From: Desulfocicer vacuolatum DSM 3385 | GTDB taxonomy: Bacteria > Desulfobacterota > Desulfobacteria > Desulfobacterales > Desulfobacteraceae | Length of the DNA: 64,000 bases | Reading direction: 5' to 3' | Assembly (NCBI RefSeq): GCF_900176365.1 | Contig: NZ_FWXY01000002.1 | Coordinates: 62,001 to 126,000 of the forward strand | Shown here: positions 8,722 to 17,566 of the stretch, piece after piece | How the letters are laid out: each line of letters begins with the position of its first letter | Numbering within the stretch: position 1 is the stretch's first letter | Made by a program: the position numbers and the translations under genes | The notes under the pieces: model-generated | Databases searched by the model: none | The model's input: the letters and a program-made list of their open reading frames with translations, nothing else | What the model was told of the DNA's origin: nothing

Positions 8722-9339
8722 TTACATCTCCGCAAAGTTTTTCAATAACTGAATTCCCCAGTTGTGGCTTTTCTCAGGATGAAACTGCACGCCATAGACA
8801 TTGCCATTGGACATGGCCGAAGTAAATTCATCGCCGTACTGTGTAGTCGCCAAAGTCTGTGATGCATGGCCAGGCACAAAGTAATATGAGTGCAGGAAGT
8901 AGAACATAGGCGCAGTAATACTGGCGAAGAGTGGATTATCTCTCACCGGCATAACGTCATTCCAGCCCATGTGCGGCAAATGGGTCTGCGAGGTAAAAGC
9001 TGCCTGGTCAAAGCGCTTGACTTTTGCTTCAATCCAGCCTAAGCCCTGTAAACATCCCTCTTCGCTGCCTTTGGCCATCATCTGCATACCCACACAAATG
9101 CCCAGGACCGGGATTTGTTGTTTCATCACCATCTCGTCCAATGCTTCTCGCAGGCCAGAGTCGTTCAGCCGAGTCATTGCCCAGTCAAATGAACCTACAC
9201 CCGGCATAATAATTTTTTTCGATCGCAACAATTGAGCAGGGCATGAGGCTACCTCTACGGTAATATTCAATCGGTGATATATGTTGATAAAAGCAGGGAT
9301 ATTTCCCATTCCATAATTGATCAGAGTGACTGATGGCAT
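8722..9339 (-). CDS. HisH-like glutamine amidotransferase subunit (HisH2/WbuY type)
   Basis: A 205-residue class I glutaminase. The nucleophile motif is LGICVGMQMM, with the catalytic Cys in GICVG, the oxyanion region PGVGSFDWAM precedes it, and the His-Glu pair is in VQFHPEKSHNWG. In histidine synthesis HisH feeds ammonia to HisF. Here it sits two bases from the hisF-like gene and two bases from an N-acetyl-sugar amidotransferase, the arrangement seen in acetamidino-sugar loci (wbpG-hisH2-hisF2, wbuXYZ). No other his gene is near. The ammonia is therefore expected to be used for sugar amidination. Confidence 0.85.
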   Translation of the reverse strand: MPSVTLINYGMGNIPAFINIYHRLNITVEVASCPAQLLRSKKIIMPGVGSFDWAMTRLNDSGLREALDEMVMKQQIPVLGICVGMQMMAKGSEEGCLQGLGWIEAKVKRFDQAAFTSQTHLPHMGWNDVMPVRDNPLFASITAPMFYFLHSYYFVPGHASQTLATTQYGDEFTSAMSNGNVYGVQFHPEKSHNWGIQLLKNFAEM

Positions 9340-9341
9340 TC

Positions 9342-10499
9342 CTAAAAAGCACCTCCCCTGCGGGTTCCGGAAATCTTTGACATTATTTTTTCACCCAGTT
9401 GGATACGCCGGCATTTGTTGCGATAATTCCAATAAAAATTTTTCGGCATTTGGTGATAACTGTGCAGTTTAGCCTCAGAGATACCCAATTTGGCGGCAAC
9501 ATATTCAATCTCCTGCTGAATCCGTTCGGTATCGTATGGCGGGACCTCAAGCAGCTCCAGGGCTTTACCGCGGTCCATCTGCTCAGTTAATATCAGGCTG
9601 GAAAACTGCACCCTGCGCACATCAAAACCAAAGCGAGTAGGAAGCCAATAGCCCTCAAAAAAACGGGTAAATATGGATTCAAAATGTTTTTGTGGATAAG
9701 GCTTCCAACCATACACTTTCTCCAGCTCTATCATAGCCTCAGCCTTGATATAGGGTACAAAATTGAGAGGCTTGAATATTTTCACGCCTTGGAAATAGGG
9801 CAAATAAAATTTACGGTAGAATATTGAGCTGAAAGGATAAGTCGCCATTTTCACAAGACCAAAACGGGAGAGAACATCTCGTACAAGCGTCATATCTGCA
9901 TAATAATAATATTGAAGAGGATAGCATACGCATTCCGTTGATATATTTCCCCCATTTAATATGAATTTTATTCCATATTTCTGAGCATATTGATACAAGA
10001 CACCAATAAAAGCGATATCTTGTGGCCCATCGATATTTGGCAGGCCACTCTTGAACATCGCCAACTGAAAGTCCCGCATTTCTTTCCAGTTAATTACTTC
10101 AGTAAAGAGATCAAGCCCCAAACTATCCACAAGCACTTTAATATTATGTACCGCCAACTCAGTGTTCCAGCCGCCATCCACATGAAAAACCAGCGGACGT
10201 AGACCAAATTCAGTCACCATCACATGCAGCATGTAGGAACTGTCAGCCCCGCCGCTCAACCCCATAATGCAGTCGAATTCATGCCCTTCACCTGATTTCT
10301 TAATAACTTCGACCATCTGTTCCAGCTTTAACCGCCCCTCGGGGCCTGTATGCCAGTGTTGTTTCACAAAGTTATTGAACTCCCAGAAATGGTTTGATAT
10401 CCCGTCATGATCAAAGGTGATCGTGGGATCGGTTATGTCCATTACCGTTTTAGTACAAATTTGGTATGGCCTTTGATTCTCTATGGTGGTATTAAGCAT
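9342..10499 (-). CDS. N-acetyl-sugar amidotransferase (LfnA/WbuX/WbpG family)
   Basis: A 385-residue PP-loop ATPase. SGGADS at residues 82-87 in CIMGLSGGADSSYML is the ATP-pyrophosphatase loop. The N-terminus YQICTKTVMDITDPTITFD is that of the TIGR03573-type N-acetyl sugar amidotransferases, although the usual second cysteines are absent (NHFWEF in place of a CxxC). LfnA of P. aeruginosa O12 and WbuX of E. coli O145 turn L-FucNAc into the acetamidino sugar L-FucNAm. Together with fnlABC, hisH and hisF this predicts L-FucNAm. The gene leads a tightly packed three-gene unit. Substrate choice is inferred from the neighbours. Confidence 0.85.
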   Translation of the reverse strand: MLNTTIENQRPYQICTKTVMDITDPTITFDHDGISNHFWEFNNFVKQHWHTGPEGRLKLEQMVEVIKKSGEGHEFDCIMGLSGGADSSYMLHVMVTEFGLRPLVFHVDGGWNTELAVHNIKVLVDSLGLDLFTEVINWKEMRDFQLAMFKSGLPNIDGPQDIAFIGVLYQYAQKYGIKFILNGGNISTECVCYPLQYYYYADMTLVRDVLSRFGLVKMATYPFSSIFYRKFYLPYFQGVKIFKPLNFVPYIKAEAMIELEKVYGWKPYPQKHFESIFTRFFEGYWLPTRFGFDVRRVQFSSLILTEQMDRGKALELLEVPPYDTERIQQEIEYVAAKLGISEAKLHSYHQMPKNFYWNYRNKCRRIQLGEKIMSKISGTRRGGAF

Positions 10500-10540
10500 C
10501 TCTTGCAGTCATCTCCATATTATTGATAATTTTAGGCTGT

Positions 10541-10700
10541 TTAGTACTGTTGGAGCAGCATCAAATCAACCATTTTCAACTCGTCCGTTTTCATTTCAAT
10601 CCAGTCTTTCCCCAATGTATTGACAAGCTTAAATTCGATTAGTGCCACAGGCAAGGGGGTAAAGGCGAATGTTAGTATATACGCCGGGGCAAACGCCCGA
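10541..10700 (-). pseudogene. Possible 3' fragment of an unknown gene
   Basis: Between the amidotransferase and the next glycosyltransferase (362 bases without a gene) the minus strand keeps an open stretch of about 50 codons ending in TAA at 10541-10543. It contains FTPLPVALIEFKLVNTLGKD and ends DLMLLQQY. It has no plausible start and no recognised family, and may be leftover coding sequence from a deleted gene. The remaining bases to 10861 are AT-rich and show nothing clear. Confidence 0.25.
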
Positions 10701-10861
10701 GTGTTTTATAATAGAGCTCTTGGCTCATTTTGCCTATCTATCTAATAGATATTTAGCTCCTTAGATATAAAGAGTACCATAAAAAACCTAAGTTGGATCA
10801 CTATAAAAGTACGCTTCATTTTGATGAACCGGAGTGTAAACGAGCCACGCCTTTATGAGAT

Positions 10862-12073
10862 TTAGCCTATATTTGGTTTAGAGAAAAGTTTCAGATGGTC
10901 AATAAATATTTTTTCAGTGTCATTCAATGCGTTAAATGCTTTTATTCTAATTCTTCTTGCCTCTTTTTGATCATATATATTGTTTTGGACCAACTTTGAT
11001 TCTATCACATCAACGAATTCTTGCATGTTATTTAAATTAATATCCCATCCAAGGCCAAATTCAGACAAGTTTTTCCATGGGGTATTATCGCTAATTAATA
11101 CAGGGGTGCCAACCGAAAGTGATTCTGCTATCACATGTCCAAAGTTCTCGGCGAAAGTCGGTAAAAACAATAAGTCATTATTTAGTAAAATATTTTTCAC
11201 TTTTTCTCTTTTAACTTCACCCAAGTACATATATTCAATATTAGAAGGAAGTTTCTTTGATTTTTTAACACAGATATCCCAAATATAATTGTCTTCAATA
11301 GGCCCATAAATTCTAAGTATCAACTTTCTTTTTACTTTCTTTAGTACGTCAAACACAAATGGGAGGTTTTTGTCTTTTGAAATCCTGGAAAGAAAAACGA
11401 TATTTATAACATCATAGTTTCTCATAATATCAGAAGAGCTACAAATTTCGAATTCCTTACTGGTTTTTGATGACAGGTTTGTTGCTATACGAACTTTTGA
11501 AGAAGTGGTTTTGATGTGCTTCATGATACTTTGTTTCTCGAATTCTGTTGAGGCATGAAATATAATTTCTTTGTAAAGATTAAACCGTTTTGCAAAAAAA
11601 AGAAAAAGTCTTTTTTTATTCTTTTTGAAGTTTAACGCCTCATCATACAATTCACCCTTAGTCGCGACAATGATACATTTTACATTAAATATTTTTATCT
11701 TATGCAGAATGATTATCAGAATTGAAAAAAGAGGACTGAATAAACTTGGAAGGTAAAGAAAATCAGGGTTGACATTTATTATCTCCCTGACAACCGATTT
11801 AATTGATTGTAAATGCGATGGCAAGTACATTATTTGCACATTTCCATCTTTTATCCAACTGTTTACCGGAACTCCTTCATAAGGCTTAGAAATGCCCAGG
11901 TCATTATTATAAGTAATTATGTTAAAGTCATATTTCGATCCCAAATGATCTATAATGTTAATTATGGATGTAAGTGGGCCTCCAATTTTGTTCCCTGGCA
12001 AGTAGTGAGAGATTAAAATCAATATTGACTTTTTCCTATAGCCGCAAAATGCTGTTGCTTTTTGTTGAATCAT
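10862..12073 (-). CDS. Family-4 glycosyltransferase
   Basis: A GT-B enzyme of 403 residues from the chosen start. The frame extends 17 codons further upstream, but AGAGGA lies six bases before the ATG at 12071-12073, so that start is preferred. The N-terminal domain has SHYLPGNKIGGPLTSIIN. The C-terminal donor domain has VFLSRISKDKNLPFVFDVLKK and the EX7E motif in AENFGHVIAESLSVGTPVL. It belongs to the Wzy-type locus and should add one sugar of the repeat unit from a nucleotide donor. Donor and linkage cannot be read from sequence. The gene is strongly AT-rich compared with fnlABC, which suggests separate acquisition. Confidence 0.78.
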   Translation of the reverse strand: MIQQKATAFCGYRKKSILILISHYLPGNKIGGPLTSIINIIDHLGSKYDFNIITYNNDLGISKPYEGVPVNSWIKDGNVQIMYLPSHLQSIKSVVREIINVNPDFLYLPSLFSPLFSILIIILHKIKIFNVKCIIVATKGELYDEALNFKKNKKRLFLFFAKRFNLYKEIIFHASTEFEKQSIMKHIKTTSSKVRIATNLSSKTSKEFEICSSSDIMRNYDVINIVFLSRISKDKNLPFVFDVLKKVKRKLILRIYGPIEDNYIWDICVKKSKKLPSNIEYMYLGEVKREKVKNILLNNDLLFLPTFAENFGHVIAESLSVGTPVLISDNTPWKNLSEFGLGWDINLNNMQEFVDVIESKLVQNNIYDQKEARRIRIKAFNALNDTEKIFIDHLKLFSKPNIG

Positions 12074-12228
12074 AAACATTCCTCTAAAACTTACCGAGCT
12101 GAAGTTCCCATCCTGCCCAACCACCGGAAAATTTGATTGTTCACGGATAATCCTTATACACAGTTAACTCCACACCATCTTTATTAAGGGTGTTGGAATT
12201 GATGACTTTTATTCTATAAAAATAGTAA

Positions 12229-12476
12229 GTTATTACCAAGACATGTAAATCCTCATAAGTTCAGGTATTCAGAGATTCATTTTGAATACCATTTGGCGTT
12301 TAAAGGGCTAAATAGATTTTATACCTCGACAGGCTGTTACGGAACTAAAAATATCTTCACAGAATAGCCATATGTAGTATCGATGAAGCGAATGAGCCAC
12401 TGTATGATGTGCTTTGCTTCGTGAGATCATGCATTCCGTAACAGCCTGTCGAGTTATTGAGTTATTACCAAGACAT
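12229..12476. repeat. 16-bp direct repeat flanking an inverted-repeat element
   Basis: GTTATTACCAAGACAT occurs at 12229-12244 and again at 12461-12476. The interval between them holds the 129-bp inverted-repeat element at 12325-12453. This could be a duplication made on insertion or a short recombination scar. No gene is supported in 12074-12557; the frame at 12308-12508 is formed by the element. Confidence 0.5.
12325..12453. mobile_element. MITE-like element with perfect 20-bp terminal inverted repeats
   Basis: The arms CTCGACAGGCTGTTACGGAA (12325-12344) and its exact complement at 12434-12453 enclose 89 bases without a coding frame of note. The size and perfect arms fit a non-autonomous miniature element mobilised by a transposase elsewhere. 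No second copy was found in this window and no obvious short target duplication sits directly at the ends. Confidence 0.5.
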
Positions 12477-12557
12477 CTTTTATTTGGATAAACTACTGAA
12501 ACGATCAATACGATTGCTACTATTTGACAAATTGACTTAACACCCTATTTAATAGGG

Positions 12558-13739
12558 TTATTTCAACTTGCTACCTAAAAATATTAGTAATTTTTTACTA
12601 TTTTTATTATAATCTAAATAGTCAGAAGCCCAATTATATCCATTAAGAGCTATTGCTTGGGCCTCTGCTTTGTTATTCAGGACATAGCATATTGCTTCTG
12701 ATAAAGAAATCGGATCATCAGGATTTGCAAAAATCAACTCTCTTTTATCTTTAAAATATGATAAAAGATCTCCCACCTTGGTTGAAATAACAGGTTTCTT
12801 GTTTGCAAAATATTCGCCTAACTTGGTTGGAAAACCTGTTTCTGCATGTATTCCAGATTTCCTAGGATTGACCATCACCGTACATTTTTGAATATATCGA
12901 TTCACTTCTAATTTAGTTATTAAACCAGTAAATGTTATATTAGCTTTACATGTAATTTTATTAGCTATTTTGTCATAAATTTCAGGTTTTATATCACCGA
13001 TGATAACCAATTCGGTGTTTGTCTTTTTTCTTGAAACGATTAAATATGCGTCTACCAAGTCTAATATGCCATTTTCGTAAGTTGGATTACCACAATAGCA
13101 AATTCTATCTGTATCTGAATTCTGATCATCCCCAATTTGTTTATTAACGTTGTCCACATCAATAAAATGTGGTATTAAAGTTAAATTTTCTTTTCTTACC
13201 TTGTTGGCAACACAAATTTGATAAAGGCGTTTTGTAAGAACGATTATTCCATCGAAATACCTGTCAAAATACATAAGCTGAGAATTGTAAAATAAGATTA
13301 GTGGTTTTCTCCACCAGCAATATGCATATTTATATGGTAGATATATTTCTGTAATTATTCTGAAGCACTTTATTCCAAAAGCCTTTGATAAGAAGAATAC
13401 AGGAACTAAAATATAAGAAACATCAAGCCCATAAATAAGCAAAACATCGCTCTTTTTAAATAACTTTATTTTAATGAAAAATAATGGCAAAAATAGAATT
13501 TGACAAATTGTCTCAAAAATTTTTGAAAAAGCATTTTTAAATGGTTTTTTGAAAAGATAATTTGAACAGAAAATATCAACATCATTAATATTGGAAAACC
13601 TGTCCCCCCAGAAACGAATTATTTCAATTGAAGCCTTGTTATTTTTCAATCCTATAGTCAGCTGCCTCACAAAACTTTCTGCCGCCCCCCTATATGGGAA
13701 ATCTGATGTAGTTAATAAAGTAATTCTTAATTGTCGCAT
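12558..13739 (-). CDS. Family-4-type glycosyltransferase
   Basis: A 393-residue GT-B glycosyltransferase. The N-terminal part starts LRITLLTTSDFPYRGAAESF, typical of GT4 enzymes that begin with a glycine-rich acceptor loop. A hydrophobic patch at about 80-125 may contact the membrane. The C-terminal domain shows CYCGNPTYENGILDLVDAY and the donor region GFPTKLGEYFANKKPVISTKVGD. It is expected to act on the lipid-linked repeat unit. The gene is AT-rich like its neighbours and isolated by element-filled gaps on both sides, so it may need its own promoter or long read-through. Sugar specificity is unknown. Confidence 0.72.
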   Translation of the reverse strand: MRQLRITLLTTSDFPYRGAAESFVRQLTIGLKNNKASIEIIRFWGDRFSNINDVDIFCSNYLFKKPFKNAFSKIFETICQILFLPLFFIKIKLFKKSDVLLIYGLDVSYILVPVFFLSKAFGIKCFRIITEIYLPYKYAYCWWRKPLILFYNSQLMYFDRYFDGIIVLTKRLYQICVANKVRKENLTLIPHFIDVDNVNKQIGDDQNSDTDRICYCGNPTYENGILDLVDAYLIVSRKKTNTELVIIGDIKPEIYDKIANKITCKANITFTGLITKLEVNRYIQKCTVMVNPRKSGIHAETGFPTKLGEYFANKKPVISTKVGDLLSYFKDKRELIFANPDDPISLSEAICYVLNNKAEAQAIALNGYNWASDYLDYNKNSKKLLIFLGSKLK

Positions 13740-13845
13740 TTATAATATTATCCCCAATATTCATTCGAATTATTTCGGTCTGATCCTTTCTTCGTTAAAA
13801 TCCCTTTCTTATGTCACCTGATTTTGTTAAACTTGATTGAGTTAT

Positions 13846-13920
13846 GAGCATAGCCCTTCTTTTATGTATTCTTTTTGTTGGAAACTTTAAAATACATTTA
13901 AAGGGGGCTTGCTCATAACT
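13846..13920. repeat. Imperfect long hairpin with downstream T-run
   Basis: AGTTATGAGCA near 13846 pairs with TGCTCATAACT ending near 13920, and the pairing extends imperfectly through GCCCTT/AAGGGGGC and ATGTATT/AATACAT. A run of seven T follows on the plus strand. It could be a terminator or another miniature inverted element. The surrounding 13740-14711 region has no intact gene. Confidence 0.35.
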
Positions 13921-14058
13921 ATTTTTTTAATTTTATCTTTTCAACCCCAAAATCCTTTTTTTTAACTCAAAGCGTAAAATGAGAATGAAGGGTGCACAGA
14001 ACTGGACTTTTAAATTTTGGATACCAACCGATTCGTTAAATTTATGACATTACCATTA

Positions 14059-14310
14059 CGTCTCATCTTCCAGTACCTGGGCACGGTAGACCCTGACAAC
14101 CTTAATGATGTCGATATCAATGGCCTGCCTTGCTTCATAGCGTTTATCCGTATATTGACCCGGCGACAAAGTTACAGCCTTTTGAGGTCCCCAGATTCAT
14201 CCGGAATATCATCCAGAGAGAATGATCCGGGGGAAACAGGACCATGCTGTTCTCTGCCTGAGAGTCATCTTTATAGCTTTGCACAAACCTGTTTTGCTCC
14301 ATTAATTTTT
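14059..14310 (-). pseudogene. Degraded IS66-type transposase N-terminal fragment (tentative)
   Basis: On the minus strand 14059-14175 reads YTDKRYEARQAIDID followed by VVRVYRAQVLEDE. This resembles the zinc-finger-proximal part of IS66 TnpC proteins (RYEARQVIDIP...YRAQVLEDE). A second frame upstream (14180-14310) starts MEQNRFVQSYKDDSQAENSM. Frames are interrupted and the ends are undefined. It may come from the same kind of element as the remnant at 7.6-7.9 kb. The plus-strand frame 14017-14388 is its shadow. Confidence 0.35.
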
Positions 14311-14711
14311 ACTCCTTTTTGTCACCAATTTTTGACCCATTTGAGGAATTTTTTCTGTCACACCCTCTTTGCTACCTGCTGTTTTTAGCATCGGCCGACC
14401 GGTACCGGGTTTTTGGTCCAACTAATAAAAAAGCGGCCTGGTTCAAAAGAGCATATGCCAGGGTAACACTTTTTTCTGATCTCCCAACTAAGTTTTCGCG
14501 ACTAACTTACTGATATTTATTAATAAAAATCCAGCAAGGCTGATAGGAAAATATCAAAAACTATTACCCTGATTTGAATCAGGCCAAAAAACCCTTATTT
14601 CCTGATGGACAATACCGAGTGGCCTACTCTCACTGATGCAGCATATTCAATCTGAATTTCACGGATGGGCACTTTTTAGCACACCTACAATCATCCTTGA
14701 CAGACAGCGGA

Positions 14712-16061
14712 CTATCCTTGCCTAAAACAGGGGGCTCTAAGTGATTGAATAGTATTGTGTTTGCTGTTTGCTGTTTGCTGTTTGCCAATTATTATCCCAA
14801 CAATCACCAAAAAAAAAGGGTCTACGTAAACCATGTTGGTTAGAACAGCTAATAAAAGATATGCCTGAAGAATAGAATTATTTTTTGTAAGCCGATATAT
14901 GCGTAACAAACCTACTAAATAGAGTAGCACCCCAATTATGCCGCTTCTACTTAAAACATTAATGAGGAAAACATTCGGAACACTGTCAATTCTACCTTCT
15001 AAAGAAAAAATTGATGTAGAAGGTATAAATTCACTTGCCGGAATGCTTATTAGGTTGGGGCCAACCCCAGAAATAAGGTACTTAGGATTATTCCACAAAA
15101 AAATTAGAGATAGTCTATCAAAAATATCAAATCGAGTAAAAAGTTTTGGTTCATTTGGAATCCAAAAATCTTCAACTCCCATAATTGCTTTTTGAACTTT
15201 ACTATAAGTAAAGTCAAAAACATACTCTTGTAAAACTGAAAATGTTAAAATGATTAAAGCAATAAATATTATATAGTATTTAGAAAATCGGCTTTTAAAA
15301 TTTTTCAGCACAATAAAATTAATTAAAACAAAAAGAATAAAACTAGATGCAGAAGAGCTTAGAACTACAGCAATAACATTAGTTATAATTGCGAATAGTA
15401 GTATTTGTTTTTTTTTAATGTACAAATAATAGTAAAATATTATCCCATATGCTAACGCTGCATGTCTGCCCAGCTTTTTGGGTTCAAAATTAAGCCCGAC
15501 AAATCTTCCTCGAATATTGTCGGCCGCATAAAATAGATGCTCTTTTATCACATAATCAAAATTATAATCTATTAATCCTATCCAAAAAGAGAACAATGAA
15601 GTTATTGCGAAGAATAAGACTATTGTATCTAATTCTATCTTTTTAAAATAAATAACCCATGCAAAATAAAACATAATTGCGAATTCATTTAACATTCGGA
15701 TTAACGTAACGACTGTTCTACCTTGTGCTTGCTGAGTCAAAGTTCTTAGCCCTGTTATATCTTCCCATGGTATAATAAATCCAAAAAGCACACCTAATAA
15801 AATCAAATATACATATTCAGCAATAAATGGTTTTGTGTATTTATTAATATTTCTTTTGATAAAATTACTATTTGCGACGAGAAGCGGAATGACAGCAAAG
15901 CCAACAATATTAATCAGCAATAAACTAGGGCCAAAATATATTGTTCGAAAGTTATCAGCGATAATAGACAAAATACTTAAAAAAACCAATGTTTTATGAT
16001 TTTTACTTGCAACCGCATGAAAAATAACCAAAATCGCCAGAATAGTGAGGTAAAAATTCAT
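14712..16061 (-). CDS. wzy: O-antigen polymerase (Wzy-like)
   Basis: A 449-residue polytopic membrane protein with about 11-12 hydrophobic segments from residue 2 onward. A periplasmic loop (about residues 275-370) contains LFTRFDIFDRLSLIFLWNNP and LISGVGPNLISIPASEF. The segment GRFVGLNFEPKKLGRHAALA is of the kind found in Wzy and O-ligase loops. In Wzy-dependent pathways it polymerises lipid-linked repeat units at the periplasmic face. It is the only polymerase candidate, and Wzx and Wzz partners are present. The 3' end contains four tandem copies of a heptanucleotide, so the C-terminal tail after GIIIGKQ could vary between cells. WaaL ligase activity is less likely given the locus. Confidence 0.75.
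   Translation of the reverse strand: MNFYLTILAILVIFHAVASKNHKTLVFLSILSIIADNFRTIYFGPSLLLINIVGFAVIPLLVANSNFIKRNINKYTKPFIAEYVYLILLGVLFGFIIPWEDITGLRTLTQQAQGRTVVTLIRMLNEFAIMFYFAWVIYFKKIELDTIVLFFAITSLFSFWIGLIDYNFDYVIKEHLFYAADNIRGRFVGLNFEPKKLGRHAALAYGIIFYYYLYIKKKQILLFAIITNVIAVVLSSSASSFILFVLINFIVLKNFKSRFSKYYIIFIALIILTFSVLQEYVFDFTYSKVQKAIMGVEDFWIPNEPKLFTRFDIFDRLSLIFLWNNPKYLISGVGPNLISIPASEFIPSTSIFSLEGRIDSVPNVFLINVLSRSGIIGVLLYLVGLLRIYRLTKNNSILQAYLLLAVLTNMVYVDPFFLVIVGIIIGKQQTANSKHNTIQSLRAPCFRQG
14758..14785. repeat. Tandem heptanucleotide repeat (TGTTTGC x4) inside wzy
   Basis: Four exact copies of TGTTTGC occupy 14758-14785. On the coding strand they encode the KQQTANSK region near the Wzy C-terminus. 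Copy-number change would shift the reading frame because seven is not a multiple of three. Confidence 0.75.
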
Positions 16062-17043
16062 TTACTGAGAATAATCCATTTTATGATACTCATTAGGGGG
16101 GGGTGAGACCTTAGCACGACCACATTAATTTGACCGCAGCGAAGTCGTAATTTGGGCAGCTATCTTACTTTAACTTTTCATTATTATATTTTACCAAAGG
16201 TGATTAGGAGACATGCTTCGTCGCATGACTTATCCAGCCTCCCCTCATCGAATCTGGAAATGAAGTTTTCCCTCATTCGTGGATGCATCCTGAACTTCTT
16301 TTCTGTCGCCTGTGTCGTCCGCTTTCTCAAGGCCATGGTTTTTCAATACAAAGCAACGGCGTTATGAGAATTTTCACGGATCAACTCAACGCTCACATCT
16401 CCAAACAAGCCAAAATATGGGGTTTATATTCACTGGTGGCCATCAATTAGGTGGTGGTGTAAACGGTGCCAAACTCCGATTTGTTGAAGATCAATACTCT
16501 GTTAGTATGCAAATAGTATGACGGGTATTTTGTACCCAAATTGGCAAAATACTGTAACGCCTTTTTGGGCACACAAAAATTATAAGGTTTTACTGGATTC
16601 CAACCGGCATTCGCGATCATAGTTAAATATAAGAAAACAAGAAAAAATCGTTGTTTTTCAGCTAAAAAGGGCTCATAAAACTGTTCACCTGGCTTAAAGT
16701 GCACGCTTTATCCGACTTTCAGGATTTTATAGGGCTACAGAACCTGGATGGAATAGCTTTGGGCATCATTTACATCCAATCGCTATTTAAAAAATCCGTT
16801 ATTTCAGCCACTTTAAAAACTGATGAACCTGTAAAAAGTCGACCTATGAATTTTTAACCACATCATATTGATTTGAAGTTGATTCTAAGTACCACATAAT
16901 GTGGTTAAATATTGAGATCTGGACTTTTTGCGAGACCATCAAAAACTGATCCTTCAAGAACTCCGACGCAACCCCACATACTGAAAGAAGGTTTAGGACT
17001 CATCAATTAGGGCTTGAGCCTGATTACACAGGGTTTACCTGTA
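16062..17043. other. Gene-free region with probable decayed coding debris
   Basis: This stretch holds no supported gene. On the minus strand 16190-16300 an open stretch includes MRENFISRFDEGRLDKSCDE, possibly part of a dead transposase or other gene. The frame on the minus strand at 16447-16704 has no recognisable features. A run of eight G lies near 16096-16104. Nothing else could be identified. Confidence 0.4.
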
Positions 17044-17439
17044 ACTCGATGTTCAAGTTTTTGTACAACCATTGTAAACACGGCTACCGCCATAAGCCGG
17101 GACACTTTTTGTGTTATGACGCAGTAATGACGCGAACATGACGCATTTTTGAAATTTTATGACGCACTTAACTTATTGATTTCAAAAGCCATATCTGCAT
17201 TTCCCCTGCGAGCTCAATCAAGCCTTACTATAGTGAGAATTTAGACTGTCCCGGCTTATGGCGGTAGCCGTAAACACTATGCTTGTGGGTGATGTTTTTT
17301 TGTGACTTAAAATCATCAATAAAACATAAACCTTTGATATTACTATCAATTAAAAACCATGCCAATATAATATTTAATTAAGAGCTTAAGCAATATTATC
17401 TTATTATATTAAAGGTTTAAAAAAACTTGAACATCGAGT
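17044..17439. mobile_element. Outer inverted-repeat element (19-bp arms) enclosing a second element
   Basis: ACTCGATGTTCAAGTTTTT at 17044-17062 is perfectly complementary to 17421-17439, so the two form inverted ends of a 396-bp unit. No transposase is encoded inside. A smaller element with its own arms and target duplication (17081-17270) lies within it, so the outer unit was probably there first. Confidence 0.5.
17081..17270. mobile_element. 190-bp MITE with 24-bp inverted repeats and 6-bp target duplication
   Basis: The arms 17081-17104 and 17247-17270 are perfect complements (core GGCTACCGCCATAAGCCGGG). The hexamer TAAACA lies immediately outside on both sides (17075-17080 and 17271-17276), as expected of a target-site duplication. 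The interior repeats TGACGCA-like motifs four times (17116-17165) and has no coding frame. Confidence 0.7.
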
Positions 17440-17455
17440 GTAAATATGCAAATCT

Positions 17456-17486
17456 CAAAAAGCGTGAATTTTTTTCACGTTTTTTA
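17456..17486 (-). terminator. Rho-independent terminator after the 17.6-kb glycosyltransferase gene
   Basis: On the minus strand AAAACGTGAA pairs with TTCACGCTTTT across a short A-rich loop and is followed by a T-run. It lies about 80 bases beyond the stop codon of the gene at 17567-18697. The hairpin is nearly symmetric, so it may work in both directions. Confidence 0.6.
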
Positions 17487-17566
17487 GGAACAAAGCATAT
17501 CATTTCTCCCCAGATCTGTGGAACGTCGTGAGGTCCGCTAGCATAGGTGGAGGATTTAGACAGGTG

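Noticed and set aside
14017-14388. Plus-strand open frame of 123 codons
   Set aside because: No family features; the opposite strand carries IS66-like fragments, so this is a shadow.
16447-16704. Minus-strand open frame of 85 codons
   Set aside because: No start signal, low-complexity aromatic sequence, no family resemblance, surrounded by decayed DNA.
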